Below, piece after piece: positions 6,124 through 6,246 of a DNA stretch of 6,246 nucleotides. The notes below the pieces were generated by a model. That model was not told where the DNA came from. It made no database searches and was given only the letters and a program-made list of their open reading frames with translations. Numbering within the stretch: position 1 is the stretch's first letter; every line of letters begins with the position of its first letter. The stretch is from Candidatus Symbiobacter sp. (GTDB lineage Bacteria > Pseudomonadota > Alphaproteobacteria > Elsterales > Elsteraceae), in contig JASGCR010000132.1 in assembly GCA_030054015.1 (NCBI GenBank), forward strand, positions 1-6,246, in the 5' to 3' direction. The position numbers were made by a program, and so were the translations under genes.

Positions 6124-6220
6124 GGAAGGTCTGGACAAGTCTTTTAAACCCCTCCTTCCTGCTTAGGGAAGGTTTGAATAAGTCTTTTAGACCCCCCCCT
6201 TCCTGCTTAGGAAGGGGGGG
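6124..6220 (+). repeat. Tandem dispersed palindromic repeats, 43-bp period
   Basis: Two units start at 6137 and 6180, each reading AAGTCTTTTA, a C-rich run, TTCCTGCTTAGG, then a G-rich or GGAAGG arm. A leading fragment (6124-6136, GGAAGGTCTGGAC) matches the junction between the two units (6167-6179, GGAAGGTTTGAAT), giving an offset of exactly 43 bases. Each unit contains a hairpin. The same unit occurs inverted at 1502-1537. These look like members of a family of short palindromic intergenic repeats in this genome. No open reading frame or transposase accompanies them. Confidence 0.8.
6193..6220. repeat. Perfect 11-bp hairpin in the second repeat unit
   Basis: CCCCCCCTTCC (6193-6203) pairs exactly with GGAAGGGGGGG (6210-6220) around the loop TGCTTA. 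The first unit has the same loop but a shorter stem (CCTTCC 6154-6159 with GGAAGG 6167-6172). The stem is extended relative to other copies by longer C and G runs that changed together, which suggests the paired structure is maintained. There is no adjacent T-run on the plus strand, so it is not a clear terminator. Confidence 0.75.
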
Positions 6221-6232
6221 AAAGCTCCGCTT

Positions 6233-6245
6233 AGGGCGAAGCCCT
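6233..6245. repeat. Short hairpin at the window edge
   Basis: AGGGC (6233-6237) pairs with GCCCT (6241-6245) around GAA. It follows the repeat pair directly and may be the start of another structured repeat that continues past the window. With only 5 bp it could be chance. Confidence 0.35.
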
Positions 6246-6246
6246 T

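Noticed and set aside
1385..6220. Composite transposon or insertion sequence bounded by the inverted repeats
   Set aside because: There is no transposase and no target-site duplication that I can see. The repeats are short palindromes of the kind that scatter between genes.

Overview
The window carries four protein genes and an unusual amount of structured intergenic DNA. The proteins are a PDR/VanB-type flavin and iron-sulfur reductase (minus strand), an MFS transporter (plus strand), a MoaB-family molybdopterin protein (minus strand) and a large membrane-anchored lytic transglycosylase (minus strand). The gene types, the moderately GC-rich codon choice and the wording of the MoaB and transglycosylase motifs fit a Gram-negative alphaproteobacterium, perhaps near the Rhodospirillales. 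That placement is an inference from protein style; there is no rRNA or other marker gene here.

Layout. Positions 1-163 hold no gene, only three back-to-back hairpins downstream of the reductase. The reductase follows (164-1168, minus). Positions 1169-1599 are a gene-free divergent intergenic region with a long inverted repeat (1385-1486), a T-rich tract and one copy of a dispersed palindromic repeat. The MFS gene (1600-2784, plus) runs tail-to-tail into moaB (2755-3297, minus), and the two coding regions overlap by 30 bp. moaB lies 19 bp downstream of the transglycosylase gene (3317-5797, minus), so these two probably share a transcript. Positions 5798-6246 hold no gene: an AT-rich leader for the transglycosylase, then a tandem pair (plus a fragment) of the same dispersed repeat seen at 1502-1537, in the opposite orientation.

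The genes do not form one evident pathway. The reductase would pass electrons from NAD(P)H to an oxygenase that is not in the window. The MFS protein would export or import an unknown small molecule. MoaB belongs to molybdenum cofactor synthesis. The transglycosylase cleaves peptidoglycan in the periplasm. The most distinctive features are the hairpin array, the dispersed palindromic repeats, and two insertions in the catalytic region of the transglycosylase, one of which looks like a calcium-binding aspartate repeat. I see no convincing new multi-gene system.
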